A DNA stretch of 64,000 bases from Parietichytrium sp. I65-24A (GCA_012862575.1 BLSF01000002.1:682001-746000); one strand, 5' to 3'. Shown: positions 31,518 through 41,874, counted from the first letter of the stretch. Notes: generated from the sequence alone by a model not told the origin. Made by a program: numbers and translations.

Positions 31518-31635
31518 ATAGACTGGGTGGCGTACGTACGTGGCCGCGGCGACGAGTCCGCGGACAGTGCTCCGTAGACAAGTACCAGGTACTGTGGTGT
31601 TTTTGTGTGGTGTTTGAAAAAGGCGTCGGGAGAAG

Positions 31636-33114
31636 ATGGCGAGCAAAAAGCGCGGAAAGGTGCGACTGGAGCGGTTCCTGGACAGCGCGTCGGCGCAGAA
31701 GGTGTACGCGCGTCTGCCAGAGTGGTCTCGCGCGTTGGAGGGCGTGCTGGAGACGAGCGACAAGCGAGGGAAGGACGTGCTCAAGCTGCTGGAAGAGTGC
31801 GACGCGGGGAGATGGTGGGAGACTCCGCCAGACAAGTGCGACGCCAAGGAGTGGGCCGCGGCCGGGGAGAGGATGAGAGGGATCATGGAGGGCTGTTTGG
31901 AAGAGATGAAACGCAAGGAGCCCAAGCCTGGTTACCAAGCGCGAGACGCGGCGAATGCGAGGGGAAGAGTTCACGTGATGCTCGGGATTTTGTATGGGTT
32001 TCTGATGTCCACGTGCATGGGCAGCTTCAAGGCTCCTGAAGTCGAGTCCGCAAATACTTTCTATGAGTCCGTGGAGGACCATCTCAAGAACTCGAATGTG
32101 GATGTGCTTGCAGGAACAGTTGCTGAGCTTGTTGATAGGCACAGGAACAACTTCACACTGTGTATAAGAAAGTTGCTCTCGTTGGAAGGCGCTTGGCTCC
32201 CTCTCGCAAAACCAAGCCCGTTTTCAGCTGAAAATGCAGGCTTTGCTGCAGGGATATGTAGTTGCTTCAGTACTAGAACTGCTCGCTCAAAGTCATCGCC
32301 AGGGGAGCCAAAAAGAGCACCCAAGATCAGGGAGGAAGATGTAGAGATATCTAGCGTGGAGGAAGACGAAGAAGACGACGAGGAGAGTGACGACGAAAGC
32401 AAGAAAAGAAGCAAGACGCACTCTTCGCCGAAAAAGCCTAGTGATCTTTCAAAGCGTCGCGAGCCAGATGCGAGCAAGGAAACAAATCGAAGCAAGCGCC
32501 CAAGGAGTCCAGAAGAAGAAGTTGTTTCCAAAAAGGACAACAAGAAATCCAAAAAGAGGGACAAAGAAAAGGACACTTCGAAAGAGAGGAAAAAGAAGAA
32601 GGAAAAGGAAAAGGAGGCGCTTAGAGCATCTGAAAAAGTAGTGAGCAAATCTATCAAGAGAATTGAAAGCGTGGTTGATACAAGGAAGGATAAGCCTTCC
32701 AGACCAACAAAAGAGTTCAACCCGCTGCAAGCTCCATCGGCGCCCAAGCCAGTTGCTCCAGCAGCTTCATCAGCGACACAAGCACATATCCTCCTTGGTC
32801 ACTCTCGAGAGACTGCGGCACCTTCTATTCAAGAGCTTGTTAAGAAGCTCTTGCAGCCGTGCATGCATGCTTCACTGGATTCAAACAGCTCGAATGTATC
32901 CAAAACTGGATGGGGCTACTTGCAATTCTTTGCACATGCCAAGGATATTTATCCACGAGATCGTGCAGGCAAGTTAGTGGTCCGTGAGGAGCCGCCCATA
33001 ATACCTGAAGACGGAGGCTACAGTCGCAAAAATCTACGCTGGTGGGGTGTCCGGCCCTGTCCGCTGGATCCGCTCAGAGAAAACGAGTCGAGCGAGGATG
33101 AGGAGAAGAAATGA
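31636..33114 (+). CDS. Unrecognised lysine-rich nuclear-type protein
   Basis: Single exon, 492 aa. No family is recognised. Residues 1-200 look folded and helical, with Trp and Cys (RWWETPPDKCDAKEWAAA, then RGRVHVMLGILYGFLMS, then a helix before SLEGAWLPLAKP). About 220-370 is disordered: an acidic patch (SSVEEDEEDDEESDD), then long Lys/Arg/Glu/Ser runs with several candidate nuclear localisation signals (KKRSK, KRPRSP, KKSKKRDKEK). The C-terminal 90 residues are again folded-looking, with SIQELVKKLLQPCM, WGYLQFFAHAKDIYPRD and NLRWWGVRPCPLDPL. The KKRDKEKD/SKER style recalls splicing-associated proteins, and nuclear location is inferred only from this. It is convergent with Nup155, 246 bp away. 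Confidence 0.7.
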   Translation: MASKKRGKVRLERFLDSASAQKVYARLPEWSRALEGVLETSDKRGKDVLKLLEECDAGRWWETPPDKCDAKEWAAAGERMRGIMEGCLEEMKRKEPKPGYQARDAANARGRVHVMLGILYGFLMSTCMGSFKAPEVESANTFYESVEDHLKNSNVDVLAGTVAELVDRHRNNFTLCIRKLLSLEGAWLPLAKPSPFSAENAGFAAGICSCFSTRTARSKSSPGEPKRAPKIREEDVEISSVEEDEEDDEESDDESKKRSKTHSSPKKPSDLSKRREPDASKETNRSKRPRSPEEEVVSKKDNKKSKKRDKEKDTSKERKKKKEKEKEALRASEKVVSKSIKRIESVVDTRKDKPSRPTKEFNPLQAPSAPKPVAPAASSATQAHILLGHSRETAAPSIQELVKKLLQPCMHASLDSNSSNVSKTGWGYLQFFAHAKDIYPRDRAGKLVVREEPPIIPEDGGYSRKNLRWWGVRPCPLDPLRENESSEDEEKK

Positions 33115-33360
33115 GTCATACACAATGCACAGGCTGAGCAATAGCATCCCTGCTTCATCTTTACCCCCTGGTGCATTCAGCGTTTTCAACAAATTGTACA
33201 TTTACTCTGTTTCCAGTTTCTCGGACAGGCTTTGTGCTCCTCCGAGCCTGTAGTCACTTAACTTTACAAGGCGCGAAATAGGAATGGCACATTATTCTGA
33301 GCAACTTTTCCCACATAGGTTTCGTTAAATTAACGTCGTTTGTACTAGCTATATGTTTAA

Positions 33361-36300
33361 TCACATCTGATTCTGGAGCGTCTCGAAGGCTTGGCGAAGC
33401 ATTCTCTGGCTAGTGTCATCGATTGCCCCGCTGTGCAGGCTCCGAACGTTCACAGCGAGCCTTTCAATGAGGTCCCGCACCCGCGCGTTCTCTAGGATGT
33501 CATACCTCTCGTACCTCCAACCCTCGATCAGCCTCAGAAAGACACATGCAATGTGGAACTTGGATGCTTCTGAGTAGGCGTACTTCTCTTGATCCTGTTT
33601 GAGAAAGGAGAGTCCCAGCGGATCAGAGTCGCTCTGGATTTTGTTGTGGTAGTGAGAGTAAGCTTCAAAAAGATCTGGGTAAGGCACGCCAACTTCCAGC
33701 AAAGTAGAAAGCACCCAGCTCTTCCAATCCCTGTGAAAGCTGAGCCTCTCATTACTGAAGACGGTGGCGTCCTCGAGTCCCTGAACCAGAAAGTCTACGG
33801 GGAAGACAAACGACTTTCGCGTCGAGAAAGCCGGACGGTAAAAGTCTTGCCCGAGCCCTTTGAGCAAAGTGGAAAAAGCATTGTCGACATTCAACTGATA
33901 GTCACGCCTATCGACGCTTGCACAGCGTTCAAACTCTTCTTGAAAGATCTGGCGGTAGAGGAAGTGCAGCTCTTCTACGTCATTGTACTCGCACTCTTGC
34001 ATAATGCGAATACAAGATCTCCAAAGGCCGAATCGGTACGCATAGTCATTGTAAAGAGTCGTTGGGCTTCGCAGATTCTGCCACAAGTCTACCTCAGCTT
34101 CCTTGCGTAGTTCCAATGCTTCCTGAAGATCGACGTCATTTCTCCTCGAAGCATCTTGCATCGCGCGAGCCTTCTTCGTAGTGTCCTGTAGATCACGAAA
34201 CACCTCCAGCTGCAAACGAGCAACGTCGAACTCATCTTTGAGCCTGTCCAGATCGAGACCAAAAATGTCGACGCCACTGCCTGACGCAGAGTTTGCGAAA
34301 GACACTGCGCGAGTGAAATAGCTGATGCGCTGGTCAAGATTTGGCCCAGCCAAGGACGCGGACTCGCTGTTACTTGAGGGCGGCTGTACATCAAGCTTTG
34401 CCAGTCGCTGATAAACTAGTGCCGCCTTGAGGTCCTGGCGGTGACGGCCATACCAATCAGCCTGGAGGCGAAGGTGCATGTCGGCATGTGGATCTTCGTA
34501 AATATCGCGAAACTTGAGGACATCATTTGCCCTCGGATCGCCCAGAAAATTCACGATGAAAGGCGATTCAACGGAGAGCAAGAGGTCAATCAATCCTTCA
34601 CTGAGGAGGTAGTTGTAGAGAGTGTAATGCCACAGTGCGTCCTTTCTCTCCGTGGCAGCCTCAAGAACTGGGGACCTCGCCTTTTCGAGCTCTGCGGCTT
34701 TGCGAGGAAGGTGCGGCGCAAGAATGTCAAGTGCGCGCTGATAGCAGTATTCGCGCATATTGGCGCATGCAACCTGCTTGGACTGATGCAGAGACGAATC
34801 GTGAAATTGGACACTGCTCTCGTGCAACCCCCCGGCGCTTGCCTGTACCTGCGGTGGCAACACCTCGAGGGGCTGAGATGCGTAGCAAGCAGCACAGTAA
34901 AGAATGATGCACAAGGCTTCTTTAGGTTCGTCGAGCTCAATCAATTTCTTCGAGACGTCCTCCAAGGTGCCTTGCACGCTTTTGATGTTCTCGAGATCGG
35001 AGCTGAGCTTCTTGAAACCTTCCTGTAGATGCTGCTGAGCCATTTCCACAGCCTTGCGCTTTTCCGCACCGAGCTTGACTTGCTCTGCAGTTTGCAGATC
35101 CTCAATTGCAGACACCAAAAGTGCATCACCTTGGGAGAAAAATCTTCCACATCGCGCAGATAACTTGCTGATCAAGTCTCGCCCGTCGTTAATGGTACTC
35201 TTTTGCACAAGAATTTTCACCAACGATGTGGCCAAGGACACTCCGTCCCTTGTAGTGACAAAGTGCGCCCAGGTCATGTTGGTCAACATACTCCGCACCT
35301 GCGCATCGGCGAGGCTGACCATTGTTGCAAAGCGTACGCTTGGCGAGCTCTGAACCAGCTCAAAGAAAAGCAGCGACTGCACTGTGCGTTCCAAGAGCGC
35401 ATAGAGCTGCGCGATGCTCTGGCTCTCAACGGACTGAGAAAGTTGATTCTCCACGGCGTGGAAACCAATGCGATTCGTTCGCACTACAGGTGCTCGGAGT
35501 GTAATTGTATCTCCTTGCAAGTACTCGTTGATCGCATCGGCAAACGAAGCGTCCGCGAGTAAGTACTGCTTAAGCTGCACCAGAGGCTTTAGAAGCATGT
35601 GGATGTGAGTGACAGACCACCGGCACTGGATTAAAGGAAGTTTGCCTCCGCTTGCAAAGTTTTGCGCTGACGTAATAACAATCTTCCAGTCCCAGAAAGG
35701 CCTGAGAAGGCGGTACATATGCAATCTCAGACCATCAAAGCAACCCGAAAACGTGATGTCGTTTTTGTTTGGTAGGGCGCCCTGAAACATGCCTTGCCTA
35801 GAAATGCGTGGCAGTGCGGACGGCGTGTTCCCATGATCAGCATCCAGGCTCAGGATGCCGCGCCCAATACGATTGAACCAAAGCGCCGCCCTGCGGGCGA
35901 CCCATTCGCTTTGCACCGTCCGATCACTGAGACTATTTTCCGAAGCGAAGATGTTTGTCAAGCTTGCAGATGCGCCTCCTTCATGGCCAACGCTTCCATT
36001 CGATGAGGTGGTAAAACCCATTTTGCAAGCAATAGCAAGCGCCATACTGCACGACTCGTCCAACCCATAGAGTTTGAAGAATTCCTCAATGTCTGCATTC
36101 GTTCCAGGATCGGGCCCATGCAGTAGAGAGTGAAGCTGGTTGATTGGCTGATTCTTCACCAGAACCCACAGTCCATGGGAAGTAAGCACGAGAAAATATC
36201 GCCTTGGCAGAATGTGTTGGCGAGCGAGCTGAGTGAGTTGAACCGGAGTAGACACCTGATTGTCGACCTTGCCGTCCGAACTATTGGAGGACATCGCCGC

Positions 36301-38223
36301 GGCCGATCTCTTGTTGCCGCTCAAAGAGCCATTTTGGTTCACATCCGTGCCGTGGCTCTTAGAATCATTACCACCATTGCTGATACTCTGCTGTGAAGAT
36401 GATGGGGAAGACACACTTGATTTGGGAGTCTCCAAAACATGCGAGAAAACCATGTCCTCTTCTTCGCTTGTTGCTGGGTCAAATGGGGCCTCAATGATGG
36501 CCCACACCCGGCCCACAGGCAGACTGTTGTTCACCGCGGAACCGGCTCCAGACTCGATGAAAGACTGGCGCAGCGTGACGCCACCTTGGCTGAGAATGTC
36601 TGTATCAATCACCTCGTGAAACTCCTCCTTGTTCCACTGAAGAGGAGGAAAGTTTGGAATCGGGCCCGGATAGGTGCGGCGCATGCTTACATCAGAAGAA
36701 AAGCTGCACAGAAGGCCCAAATCCCCAGAAGACTGAGTGTCCTCCTGAGAGTTGGGTTGATTTTCGGGCGGTTGGAATCCAAGGATTGTTACCCCACTGG
36801 AAAACATTGCGCAAGTTACAGGCCTCTCTGTGCTACTGCCAGGCTCTATTCCATTCGGAAGCTCCTCAGAAGATGTGGCAAATTGCATGGACGGATGAGG
36901 CGGAAGAGATATCGAAGGGCCGCGTTGCGCACCTCTCAGGCAAGATTTTAGCTTGTCCTGCTCAGGAGGACCACGAACGTGCTCGATGGAGAGATTAAAG
37001 CGGTCTTTGGACTTTGTTGAAAAGAATACGCGAATGCCGGTCTGAGTGACTGCGACGAGATGAATGAGCTCGCTCTCTGACCGCTTGACCACATTCAAAG
37101 AGACTATTGTGGAGGCAGACTTGTGCTGGTCAATCGTGGACGGGGTGATGCCCACGACGTATCTCTTTGCCCCACTTCGCGTAATATGGTCCTTCAAAGA
37201 CGCTCCTAGGCTCTTGATAGTAGAGGTGTACACCAAACCATCGGCCCCGTCTTTGTTGTCAATCAGCCTGTACAGCGTCAAGCTAGATTTTTCTGAAAGC
37301 GTATAGAGCAAGTTCCGCTCGCTGTCGACAACGACCTGGAGAATTGGGTCCGGAGTCTGTTGGAAGTTACGGATGAAGCTCGGCACAAGCCACTTTGCAG
37401 CAGCTGACCCACTTAGCTCGAGCTTCCTGCATTTGCGCTTCAAACCAATACTATGAAGCATGCTTTCCTGTTCGTAAACAAACTCGTATAACGAGCCGTC
37501 GTGACCTCCCATAAATATACGCCCATCCCTTGTTCCGGCAATAGACCTCATTGGAATGTTGTCAGAGGCTAAGCTGTACTCCGTCGGCTCGAGCTCAATG
37601 TCGCCGTACACAGGGTGGCCCTTAATCTTCACCTTGAGCAGGACAATCTCTACCGGAGTGCTAATAACCAGAACGTAATCCACCTGCTCTTGCTCGTCAA
37701 AAACGCCAGGCCTTGGTCGGCCGAGACCAACGCTGACGATCAATTGGTCCAGGCCATCGTACATGTAAAAATCCTCGCCCTTGTAGTAGTTCCACAGGAA
37801 CAGACGGTTGTCAATGGTGATCCAAGCCCGGTTGATCTCGGCAAAGATGCCCATAAACATATCACACTCCACCTGAGCGTAGAGATTTCGAATGGCACGA
37901 GGAACTGCGCAACAGTCGACGCTTTGCACCCCAGGAAGCCACTCCAAGGCATTGCCCGCGTTCCTCACCCTCGTCTTTTGCAACTTGTCCACAAAGTAGT
38001 ACTGCGGCGTGTCGTACATCTGCTTGAGCTGTTGCGACAGGTCCGCTTCCTCTTGCCCCTTCTGCTTCACTCCGGTCTTGTAGGAATCCAATTCCTCCGC
38101 AGTTCCTTGAAGCATCGTGAAAGCGTCTAACTCCTGCGGGCTTTGCCCCGGCGCGGCTTGCTGCTGCCTCACTTGCGAGACATCTACGCCGCCCCTGCCG
38201 CCCTCCCCGCCGAACCCTAACAT
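33361..38223 (-). CDS. Nucleoporin Nup155/Nup170 family
   Basis: 1,620 aa in one exon, with no intron in a gene of 4.9 kb. Nup155 is an inner-ring scaffold of the nuclear pore: an N-terminal seven-bladed propeller followed by an alpha-solenoid. Matches: IRNLYAQVECDMFMGIFAEINRAW; then ITIDNRLFLWNY, GEDFYMYDGLDQLIVSVGL and the propeller strand YVLVISTPVEIVLL; GRIFMGGHDGSLYEFVYE; and the solenoid with KLSARCGRFFSQGDALL, a region found in all family members, and FLVQGLEDATVFSNERL. A Ser/Asn-rich disordered insert (about residues 600-665) sits in the propeller-solenoid part. The first about 40 residues are Gly/Gln-rich. Length is slightly above the animal protein (about 1,390 aa). Confidence 0.92.
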   Translation of the reverse strand: MLGFGGEGGRGGVDVSQVRQQQAAPGQSPQELDAFTMLQGTAEELDSYKTGVKQKGQEEADLSQQLKQMYDTPQYYFVDKLQKTRVRNAGNALEWLPGVQSVDCCAVPRAIRNLYAQVECDMFMGIFAEINRAWITIDNRLFLWNYYKGEDFYMYDGLDQLIVSVGLGRPRPGVFDEQEQVDYVLVISTPVEIVLLKVKIKGHPVYGDIELEPTEYSLASDNIPMRSIAGTRDGRIFMGGHDGSLYEFVYEQESMLHSIGLKRKCRKLELSGSAAAKWLVPSFIRNFQQTPDPILQVVVDSERNLLYTLSEKSSLTLYRLIDNKDGADGLVYTSTIKSLGASLKDHITRSGAKRYVVGITPSTIDQHKSASTIVSLNVVKRSESELIHLVAVTQTGIRVFFSTKSKDRFNLSIEHVRGPPEQDKLKSCLRGAQRGPSISLPPHPSMQFATSSEELPNGIEPGSSTERPVTCAMFSSGVTILGFQPPENQPNSQEDTQSSGDLGLLCSFSSDVSMRRTYPGPIPNFPPLQWNKEEFHEVIDTDILSQGGVTLRQSFIESGAGSAVNNSLPVGRVWAIIEAPFDPATSEEEDMVFSHVLETPKSSVSSPSSSQQSISNGGNDSKSHGTDVNQNGSLSGNKRSAAAMSSNSSDGKVDNQVSTPVQLTQLARQHILPRRYFLVLTSHGLWVLVKNQPINQLHSLLHGPDPGTNADIEEFFKLYGLDESCSMALAIACKMGFTTSSNGSVGHEGGASASLTNIFASENSLSDRTVQSEWVARRAALWFNRIGRGILSLDADHGNTPSALPRISRQGMFQGALPNKNDITFSGCFDGLRLHMYRLLRPFWDWKIVITSAQNFASGGKLPLIQCRWSVTHIHMLLKPLVQLKQYLLADASFADAINEYLQGDTITLRAPVVRTNRIGFHAVENQLSQSVESQSIAQLYALLERTVQSLLFFELVQSSPSVRFATMVSLADAQVRSMLTNMTWAHFVTTRDGVSLATSLVKILVQKSTINDGRDLISKLSARCGRFFSQGDALLVSAIEDLQTAEQVKLGAEKRKAVEMAQQHLQEGFKKLSSDLENIKSVQGTLEDVSKKLIELDEPKEALCIILYCAACYASQPLEVLPPQVQASAGGLHESSVQFHDSSLHQSKQVACANMREYCYQRALDILAPHLPRKAAELEKARSPVLEAATERKDALWHYTLYNYLLSEGLIDLLLSVESPFIVNFLGDPRANDVLKFRDIYEDPHADMHLRLQADWYGRHRQDLKAALVYQRLAKLDVQPPSSNSESASLAGPNLDQRISYFTRAVSFANSASGSGVDIFGLDLDRLKDEFDVARLQLEVFRDLQDTTKKARAMQDASRRNDVDLQEALELRKEAEVDLWQNLRSPTTLYNDYAYRFGLWRSCIRIMQECEYNDVEELHFLYRQIFQEEFERCASVDRRDYQLNVDNAFSTLLKGLGQDFYRPAFSTRKSFVFPVDFLVQGLEDATVFSNERLSFHRDWKSWVLSTLLEVGVPYPDLFEAYSHYHNKIQSDSDPLGLSFLKQDQEKYAYSEASKFHIACVFLRLIEGWRYERYDILENARVRDLIERLAVNVRSLHSGAIDDTSQRMLRQAFETLQNQM

Positions 38224-38311
38224 CCTGCTCCCCAGCTACCCTGGCACCTCCACCAGCCCTTTCGCGCCACTTCACCCCCGCACCTGTGTCTTCTGCGCCG
38301 CAATTCGCCCG

Positions 38312-38366
38312 TGACCAATCTGACCAATCTGACCAATCTGACCAATCTGACCAAACTGACCAAACG
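38312..38366. repeat. TGACCAATC nonamer array with CCAAT cores
   Basis: Four perfect copies and two decayed copies (TGACCAAAC-like) of a nine-base unit lie about 90-145 bp upstream of the Nup155 ATG. Each perfect copy carries a CCAAT pentamer, the NF-Y core, at nine-base spacing. Confidence 0.85.
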
Positions 38367-38477
38367 ACTGCTCGGAACCTCACACCACACAGATGAGCAG
38401 CAGCAAGCACTCAGGGCTCAGGGGATCTGGAGCCACACAAGCTCCTGGTCCACCGCGAAACCCGCCTTCTCACCAAT

Positions 38478-38508
38478 CTCACCTATCTCACCTATCTCAC
38501 CTATCTCT
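38478..38508. repeat. CTCACCTAT nonamer array
   Basis: Three copies of a nine-base unit lie about 255-285 bp upstream of Nup155. Like the neighbouring array the period is nine, but the unit differs. Confidence 0.8.
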
Positions 38509-38722
38509 CCTACGACCGCGAGCGTCGCTCAGTTCTACTCAGTTCTCTCAGTCGCAGTTCTCTCAGTCGCGGTTTGCGCTTCACTTGGCTTCATTCAAAC
38601 CAAGGGAAACAAACCAACGCAGAAGGAGCAGAAGGAAATGCTCTCAAAATCAATCAACAAACTTGAAACCACACGCTGTTATGTTATGTTACGTTACTAC
38701 TATCCATGTCTTTGTTGATTGA

Positions 38723-38755
38723 TCTTTCTAATCTTTCTAATCTTTCTAATCTTTC
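38723..38755. repeat. TCTTTCTAA nonamer array
   Basis: About three and a half copies of a nine-base unit, the third different nonamer array within 450 bp upstream of Nup155. Confidence 0.8.
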
Positions 38756-39876
38756 TCGCCCAGCCTGCCTTAATTAACTGTCTTACTACTTAGATAAAAG
38801 GCTAGTAAGCTAGTAGCACCCCCACACCACCCCTACGGGCGGCCACCACGCTGGTAGCTAGCTAGTGCCCCACAGAGCGGGGTGCTAGAGAGAAGAGTAG
38901 ACGGACCAGGTAGAAGGCAGAGTCTTCGTGTGGTTGGGGATGGATTTTTTGGGTCGCGAACTCGACTCACGTGAAATTTAAATTGTAGTGACGTGTTTGG
39001 GCTGTCTGTGACGTGAGAAATGACTGCAGCCTTGGGGTTTCCACGTCTATCAGTGCACTAGATGTTATTCAGAGGGAATAAGAGGTCCTATGAATAGCCA
39101 CCGTAGACGAAACTGGCTATTTAAAAACACTGTTATGTATGCTAGCTCCTCGATAGAATATTGTATCTGATAGACTCTCTTACGGGCATCAGCATTAACC
39201 CATTTTTACTACTCTCTACTCTGCTGCTATGAAAGTGTCAGTCAACCTAGGCGAGTACCGTTACTTTAGCGTAGTTCGAGTAGTCCGAGTCAAAGTGTGA
39301 TGGTCCTAGCACGGCAACTATATTATGAGTAGTGTACCCCTCTTTACAATCGTAGCCCTCTCCTACCGTGATTGTACACCCCTTCAGGGAAAGCAGTGTA
39401 AGTACCGGCAACATTCGCAGTACCCCCCACTCTTCTATGCACTGAATTACCAAACAGCGTAGAACGCCCGCCTACGTCACACACGTCGTGTCTCTAGCTA
39501 TGTATAGCCCTTGGTAACCAGCCAGCTGTCCCCTTACCGCTGTCTTATCGCTCTCTACGTTCTCATCAGTACCCTCCTTCAGCGCGCCACTAAGAGCCTT
39601 GCTATCTCAGAAGTTGCACAGTACGGAATCCCTATAACTTATAGCTAGCTACTAGCGAGCAAAGCGGAGTGCAAATGTGTCTAGAGTAGTTTCAAGCACA
39701 CTATTCTTGTGCGTAGATAGATGACTAGCACCGAGTGCAATGAGTTCAATGTCAACCCACATCTGTTGTGACTTGGCAATTATGGCAATAACAATCGCCG
39801 AGACACATCACATCTGCCAGGTGTGTGAGTGTGTGTTGTTTGCGCATTGAAGAGGAGACAACTAGCAAAGCACTCG

Positions 39877-39907
39877 TCCACGTCCACGTCCACGTCCACG
39901 TCCACGT
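39877..39907. repeat. CCACGT hexamer array
   Basis: Five tandem CCACGT units end in CACGTG, 95-125 bp upstream of the alpha/beta hydrolase start. ACGT-core sites are typical of bZIP and bHLH factors. Confidence 0.85.
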
Positions 39908-40001
39908 GCGCAAAGGAAGTGGGCGAGCTGGGCAAGTGCTAGAGGAGTGGTGGGGCAGTCGGAGATAGAGATCTCCGCTGGCGTGTGGCAAACGGGGAAA
40001 G

Positions 40002-41420
40002 ATGGTCAAGGACTCCCTGGGCAACCTCGTGCTGACAGTGGCGGGATGTCTGGTCGCATATAGGATGGTCGTGTTTGACGCAGTGTGGCTGCTGCCCAGA
40101 AATCCGGTGTCGTGGGTCGGAGGTATGCTGCCGCTGCGCTTGGCGTTTGCTTTGTCGGGGGATTACTTTAATCTGGCGTCGTGGTTCTTCGATGCGGACG
40201 CAACTTTGGCTATTGTGGCCGTGACGCTCGTTACGTTGGTGGCTCTCGGGCAGTTTGCGAGGACAATGTCGCAGAGACCGAAGCTATCATTTGCAGTGTT
40301 TGTTCTCGCACCCCTCTTTGTCCTTTTTAAGCACTACGAACTTGCGGCTCATCACGATTCTCTCAAGCGCAACCTTGTCTCAACCTTTGGAAACGAAACT
40401 TACTCGCCGACTCCAATGGAGCACGTGTATGACTCGCATGGCTACTTGTGGAACGCTCATGGCTGGGAAGGCCGCCGACTAGTCGCAAACCACTCGTACA
40501 TATTTAAGAATTTCGAGTCCACGACCGCAAAGTTTTGCTCTGCTAGATTGTTCGCTTACTTGCCAGGAAGTGCGTTGCTCCAAAGCACAAAGCGTCTTCA
40601 AGATGGGGAGCTTGAGATGGATGTTTTCATTCCAGAGAATGCTCCGGGCCACACTGGGGAGCTTCATCCTATCATAGTCTTCATCCATGGCGGCGCGTGG
40701 AAAGTTGGCGGCAAGAGCAACATTATTGTGAACAACCAAGGTGGAGGCGTACCTTTGCATCTCATTGACCAAGGCTTCGTGGTGGTTTCCATCTCGTATC
40801 GCCTTGAATGCACCGGGAGTGCAGGGCAACACATGGTTGAGGACACCGCAGACGCAATCAACTACGCTGTGGAGCATGCTTCAAAATGGAATGCCGATCC
40901 TGAGAAGGTCATCGTTTGGGGCATTTCCGCCGGGGCGCATTTGGGGCTCACCACTGTTTACCAGGGCTTGACACCAGCTGTCAAAGGAGTCATCTCCTTT
41001 TACGGGCCTGCCGAGCTCCGCGTGGAAGAGTTGTTTAGGGAGTCGCACGGATTCTTTGACTTGCTGAATACCCACATCTTCGCGCGCCACATCCGATTCT
41101 TGTGCCCGGACGGTCTTGACGAAGCGGAGTTGAAGTCCTGCTTTCGAAATCTCTCACCTGTTGCGCTTGCGAACCGAAACACCCCTCCCACATTGATTTT
41201 GCAAGGATGGAGTGACCCTGTGGTTCCAATCTTGCATTCTGAGTTGCTTGCTAAGAGACTCGAACAGCTCAACGTCCCCCATGCTTTCCTCGACATCCCA
41301 TCCGCAAGTCATAATTGCGACCTCTTCAGCTCTTCTCCCTGCGCCAAGGCCGCGCGTTTTGCGATGGAGCGCTTCCTTTTTAGCGTCCTTGAGGGCCGCT
41401 TCAGCTCAGTCTCATCCTGA
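40002..41420 (+). CDS. Membrane-anchored alpha/beta hydrolase (esterase/lipase, HGGxW type)
   Basis: Single exon, 472 aa. The N-terminal 125 residues hold about four hydrophobic segments (LTVAGCLVAYRMVVFDAVWLL, then AIVAVTLVTLVALGQF, then FAVFVLAPLFVLF). The C-terminal catalytic domain has HGGAW (about 229, oxyanion hole), the nucleophile elbow GISAGAH with Ser about 309, an aspartate in WSDPVVP (about 405), and a histidine in ASHNCD (about 437), a complete triad. Sequence PEKVIVWGISAG and TLILQGWSD are typical of the esterase/lipase group that includes isoprenylcysteine methylesterase-like and kynurenine-formamidase-like enzymes. The substrate is not predictable. The membrane part suggests an ER or plasma-membrane lipid or prenyl-ester substrate. 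It is followed on the same strand, 450 bp on, by the OB-fold gene. Confidence 0.85.
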   Translation: MVKDSLGNLVLTVAGCLVAYRMVVFDAVWLLPRNPVSWVGGMLPLRLAFALSGDYFNLASWFFDADATLAIVAVTLVTLVALGQFARTMSQRPKLSFAVFVLAPLFVLFKHYELAAHHDSLKRNLVSTFGNETYSPTPMEHVYDSHGYLWNAHGWEGRRLVANHSYIFKNFESTTAKFCSARLFAYLPGSALLQSTKRLQDGELEMDVFIPENAPGHTGELHPIIVFIHGGAWKVGGKSNIIVNNQGGGVPLHLIDQGFVVVSISYRLECTGSAGQHMVEDTADAINYAVEHASKWNADPEKVIVWGISAGAHLGLTTVYQGLTPAVKGVISFYGPAELRVEELFRESHGFFDLLNTHIFARHIRFLCPDGLDEAELKSCFRNLSPVALANRNTPPTLILQGWSDPVVPILHSELLAKRLEQLNVPHAFLDIPSASHNCDLFSSSPCAKAARFAMERFLFSVLEGRFSSVSS

Positions 41421-41874
41421 CCTTCCACACGCTTCTGATGCCAATGCACTGTATTGCACTCTTTCTTCTCCGTTCCGTTTACAAATGGTCTGTCTGGCAA
41501 TTGTCGATGAAATCGACCGAGAGCCTGTCGTTTTCTTACACAGCACATTTTACTTGGTAGAAATTGTTATTTGAGTTTTGATTGATAAATGCATCTTGTG
41601 ATCGTGACCCCTGCCTTTCCTTCCCAAAGTTACATTCTCTTGCAACCCTCACCCCTCAGCATCAAAACATTCGCAAGCCGCTGTGACCGTGACACCCCAA
41701 ACCGCAACAGCAACGTTCACTCAAACGCCGCACACATGGATGCACATGGGTGAGTACTATAAGTACCGGTAATCACTCTCTGCCTGCGGAGTTTTGGCCG
41801 TCTTGTTTTTCCAAACTTGCCCGAGTAAGGTTCTGAGCACGCGAAAGCGACTCAAGCCACCGAGGCTAGTCTGG
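41421..41874. promoter_or_regulatory. Region between hydrolase and OB-fold genes
   Basis: 454 bp. It includes the 3' end of the hydrolase gene, a TACCGGTA palindrome (41764-41771), and, at 41736-41750, an ATG followed 14 nt later by a GTGAGT. That pair could be a short first exon of the OB-fold gene, but no acceptor in the right frame was found. Confidence 0.35.
41764..41771. promoter_or_regulatory. TACCGGTA palindrome
   Basis: A fourth copy of the octamer, 104 bp upstream of the OB-fold gene ATG. Confidence 0.25.

Larger units (their letters stand above)
29655..31635. promoter_or_regulatory. 2 kb divergent region, LysRS (-) and lysine-rich protein (+)
   Basis: No gene is recognised. Seen: a CT tract next to the LysRS start (29695-29757; GA on its sense strand), imperfect TTGGATTGT repeats (about 29950-30000), two TACCGGTA palindromes (30042-30049 and 30451-30458), eight CAT units (30474-30497), a TCTGAATTC pair (about 30611-30631), and seven GATA units (31491-31517) close to the downstream gene. 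Confidence 0.45.
38224..40001. promoter_or_regulatory. 1.8 kb divergent region, Nup155 (-) and hydrolase (+)
   Basis: No gene is recognised. It holds a TGACCAATC array (38312-38366), a CTCACCTAT array (about 38478-38508), a TCTTTCTAA array (about 38723-38755), a CTAG-rich gene-free stretch (about 38780-39720), and a CCACGT array (39877-39907) before the hydrolase gene. Confidence 0.45.
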
